The position numbers and the translations under genes were made by a program. The notes beneath the pieces were generated by a model. That model was not told the DNA's origin. It was given only the letters and a program-made list of their open reading frames with translations, and did not search any database. Shown one piece after another: positions 15,006 through 17,022 of a stretch of 17,022 bases of DNA. The stretch comes from Bacteroidota bacterium. Lineage in GTDB: Bacteria > Bacteroidota > Bacteroidia > Flavobacteriales > Weeksellaceae. Where the stretch lies: the NCBI GenBank assembly GCA_023419095.1, contig JAEZYN010000130.1, positions 1 through 17,022 of the forward strand. Reading direction: 5' to 3'. Numbering within the stretch: position 1 is the first letter of the stretch; the number at the start of each line of letters is the position of its first letter.

Positions 15006-15968
15006 TTAAAGTTTGTGTTTTATTTCAATGATTTGCGCTGCCAGTTCAGCACCGATTTTTTCCTGTGCATCCACGGTATTGCCGCCAAGATGGGGTGAAA
15101 GGGAAAGGTTCGGGTTCATCAGAAGTGGCAGTTCAGGCGTTGGTTCGTTTTCGAAAACGTCCAAAGCCGCACCCGCGATTTTACCGTTATCTATAAAATC
15201 GAGCAGGGCAACTTCATTCAAAACGCCGCCGCGGGCAGTATTTACGATGAAGACGCCGTCTTTCATTTTCATAAACTGAGGCGTATCAAGAATATAACCG
15301 TCAGATTTAGGGGTATTGATACTGATAAAATCGGTATCAGATAGAAATTCGTCCCAATCATTGCCGGAAGTGATATCGAAATTCACGGTTTGGCCATCAA
15401 AAAAATCAAGTGATAAAGTTTCAGTCTTAATGTTGCGCGTGAAAACTTTCACTTTCATGCCGAGCGAGATACCCATTTTCACCACTTCGCGGCCGATTCC
15501 GCCGAAGCCGATGACACCTAAAGTTTTACCTTCAAGTTCCACCGCTTTTGAAAAAGATTTCTTCATCGCACTGAAATGTGTTTCTCCTTCAAGTGGCATC
15601 AGTCGGTTGGACTCGTGAAGAAACCGGGCTAAGGAGAAGAAATGCGCAAAAACCATTTCGGCTACCGAGCGCGATGAAGCTTTGGGTGTATTTATGATAT
15701 AGATACCTTTGTCGATGGCATATTCAACGTCAATGTTATCCATCCCGACGCCGCCACGACCGATGATTTTCAGTCCCGGACATGCATCGATAATGTCGCG
15801 CCTTACTTTGGTGGCACTGCGTACCAGCAAAACATCAATATTGTTTTCATTGATATACGCTGCCAGATGTTCCTGTGAAACTTTCGCGTCCAGCAGTTCG
15901 ATTTCGCCTTTTGCGAGGGCATCAGCGCCGGATTTTGAGATTCCGTCGTTGGCTAAAACTCTCATCAT
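15006..15968 (-). CDS. serA: D-3-phosphoglycerate dehydrogenase, short form without ACT domain
   Basis: The 320-residue protein is a D-2-hydroxyacid dehydrogenase that performs the first step of serine synthesis, oxidising 3-phosphoglycerate to 3-phosphohydroxypyruvate with NAD+. The Rossmann motif is GVIGFGGIGREV. The catalytic residues, numbered from the first ATG, are Arg246 in NTARGGVLNE, Glu275 in DVFENEP and His293 in SPHLGGNT. The substrate-domain loop GRGGVGMDNIDVEYA is also typical. It ends soon after the catalytic domain, so it lacks the ACT domain that gives serine feedback in E. coli SerA. Two ATG codons are adjacent (15968 and 15965) and either could be used. It lies 21 bases after serC and seven bases before DUF1015; this context secures the assignment against other hydroxyacid dehydrogenases. 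Confidence 0.92.
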   Translation of the reverse strand: MMRVLANDGISKSGADALAKGEIELLDAKVSQEHLAAYINENNIDVLLVRSATKVRRDIIDACPGLKIIGRGGVGMDNIDVEYAIDKGIYIINTPKASSRSVAEMVFAHFFSLARFLHESNRLMPLEGETHFSAMKKSFSKAVELEGKTLGVIGFGGIGREVVKMGISLGMKVKVFTRNIKTETLSLDFFDGQTVNFDITSGNDWDEFLSDTDFISINTPKSDGYILDTPQFMKMKDGVFIVNTARGGVLNEVALLDFIDNGKIAGAALDVFENEPTPELPLLMNPNLSLSPHLGGNTVDAQEKIGAELAAQIIEIKHKL

Positions 15969-15989
15969 ATTGTTTCTTTTCTTGTCGTT

Positions 15990-17022
15990 TTATTTTAAAG
16001 TCTGCATTACGTCTACGAGAACCTGCACACTTTCAATCGGCATTGCATTATACATACTTGCTCGGTAGCCGCCCAAGCTGCGGTGCCCATTAAGTCCGCT
16101 GATTCCGGCTGCTTTCCAGGCAGCATCGAACTGCTCTTTTTTCGTGTCGTCGGTGAGTTTAAAAGAAATATTCATCAGCGAACGGTCTTCAGCGCGACAG
16201 AAAGTCTCGAAATTTGGGTTTTGGTCTATTTCGTCATATAGCAGTTTTGCTTTTGCAATGTTGCGCTGTTCGGCCGCTGCTATTCCGCCGTTCTTTTCAA
16301 GATGCTGCAAGGTGAGTAGCGATGCGTACACCGGAAAAACAGGCGGCGTGTTCAGCATTGATTCTTTCTCGATGTGCAGCTGATAATTAAGATAAGATGG
16401 GATGACACGGCCTGTGTTTCCTAAAATGCTCTTCTTCACCACCACCAGTGTAACTCCCGCAGGACCCATGTTTTTCTGAGCACCGGCATAGATCAGATCA
16501 AACTGTGAAAAATCAATCTCTCTCGAAAATATGTCAGAACTCATATCACAAACCAGCAGCGTGTCTACCTTCGGAAAGCTTTTCATCTGCGTTCCGTAAA
16601 TTGTATTGTTCGAAGTACAGTGGAAATAATCGTATTCGCTGCCCACATGGTAATCTTTTGGGATGTACGCGTATTTATCATCTTTGGACGAAGCAACGAC
16701 ATCAACTTCGCCCACCATTTTCGCTTCTTTTATCGCACCAGCGGCCCACGTTCCGGTGTCGAGATAGGCGGCCCTGGTCTTTAAAAGATTAAACGGGACC
16801 ATCAAAAACTGCAAGCTCGCTCCGCCACCCAGATAAAGTACCTCGTAATCATCTCCAATCTTCATCAGCCTTTTCACGATCGCGCGCGCTTCGTCCATCA
16901 CGGCGACAAAATCTTTGCTGCGGTGCGAAATCTCAAGCAGCGATAGCCCGATATCATTAAAATTAATAATGGCCTGGGCAGATTTTTCAAAAACTTCCTG
17001 TGGCAGAATGCACGGGCCGGCG
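15990..17022 (-). CDS. serC: Phosphoserine aminotransferase, N-terminus cut by the window edge
   Basis: The frame is open to the end of the window, so the gene continues beyond it; the ATG at 16901 is internal. The first visible residues (AGPCILPQEVFEKSAQ) match the start of SerC proteins, and about ten residues are missing. SerC converts 3-phosphohydroxypyruvate plus glutamate to phosphoserine with PLP. The motifs ISHRSKDFVAVMDEAR, YLGGGASLQF, CTSNNTIYGTQ and the Schiff-base segment YAGAQKNMGPAG (Lys codon at 16473-16475) are all present, as is GLNGHRSLGGYRASMYNA near the C-terminus. It is the first visible gene of the serC - serA - DUF1015 operon; the promoter lies outside the window. Confidence 0.95.
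   Translation of the reverse strand, partial: AGPCILPQEVFEKSAQAIINFNDIGLSLLEISHRSKDFVAVMDEARAIVKRLMKIGDDYEVLYLGGGASLQFLMVPFNLLKTRAAYLDTGTWAAGAIKEAKMVGEVDVVASSKDDKYAYIPKDYHVGSEYDYFHCTSNNTIYGTQMKSFPKVDTLLVCDMSSDIFSREIDFSQFDLIYAGAQKNMGPAGVTLVVVKKSILGNTGRVIPSYLNYQLHIEKESMLNTPPVFPVYASLLTLQHLEKNGGIAAAEQRNIAKAKLLYDEIDQNPNFETFCRAEDRSLMNISFKLTDDTKKEQFDAAWKAAGISGLNGHRSLGGYRASMYNAMPIESVQVLVDVMQTLK

Noticed and set aside
1..17022. A hidden defence system, mobile element, CRISPR array or biosynthetic cluster
   Set aside because: No recombinase, transposase, nuclease, repeat array, inverted terminal repeat or clustered biosynthetic enzymes are seen. Nearly every gene is a recognisable housekeeping or metabolic family.

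Overview
The window looks like an ordinary housekeeping stretch of a chromosome from a Flavobacteriia member, most likely of the Chryseobacterium group (Weeksellaceae). The evidence is that most start codons lack a Shine-Dalgarno sequence, exact Bacteroidetes-type -7 boxes (TAnnTTTG) stand before several genes, intergenic DNA is AT-rich, and several protein types are typical of the group (fused Ada, fused alpha/beta 2-oxo acid dehydrogenase E1, membrane-anchored TPR/AraC regulator, lysine 6-aminotransferase with an ALDH7 partner). The genus is inferred from remembered family sequences; no search was run.

Left part (1-1970): the 3' part of a fused Ada-type DNA alkylation repair gene (+), a decayed C-terminal remnant of a ClC chloride channel gene (-), a GNAT acetyltransferase (+), and a 53-residue membrane protein gene (-) whose stop codon touches that of the acetyltransferase. 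Positions 2078-5032 hold a two-gene lysine catabolic operon. Its second gene, lysine 6-aminotransferase, makes alpha-aminoadipate semialdehyde/piperideine-6-carboxylate, and its first gene, an ALDH7 dehydrogenase, oxidises this to alpha-aminoadipate. A DUF2007 gene follows, ending at a strong terminator.

Middle part (5516-11844): a secreted/membrane TPR protein with a cytoplasmic AraC-type DNA-binding domain (-), a small lipoprotein (+) with its own promoter and terminator, a fused E1 alpha/beta of a 2-oxo acid dehydrogenase complex (+), and dihydrolipoyl dehydrogenase E3 (+). E1 and E3 are separated by a terminator. No E2 gene is present.

Right part (11981-17022), all on the minus strand: a serine biosynthesis operon serC (cut by the window end) - serA - DUF1015, then an M28 metallopeptidase with its own promoter. 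The peptidase gene overlaps a diacylglycerol kinase-type gene by one base (TAATG).

I see no mobile element, CRISPR array, tRNA or rRNA, and no convincing novel multi-gene system. The points most worth a second look are the DUF1015 protein in the serine operon with a DGHHR motif, the frameshifted and truncated ClC remnant, and the Ser in place of the expected fourth zinc ligand at the very start of the Ada fragment.
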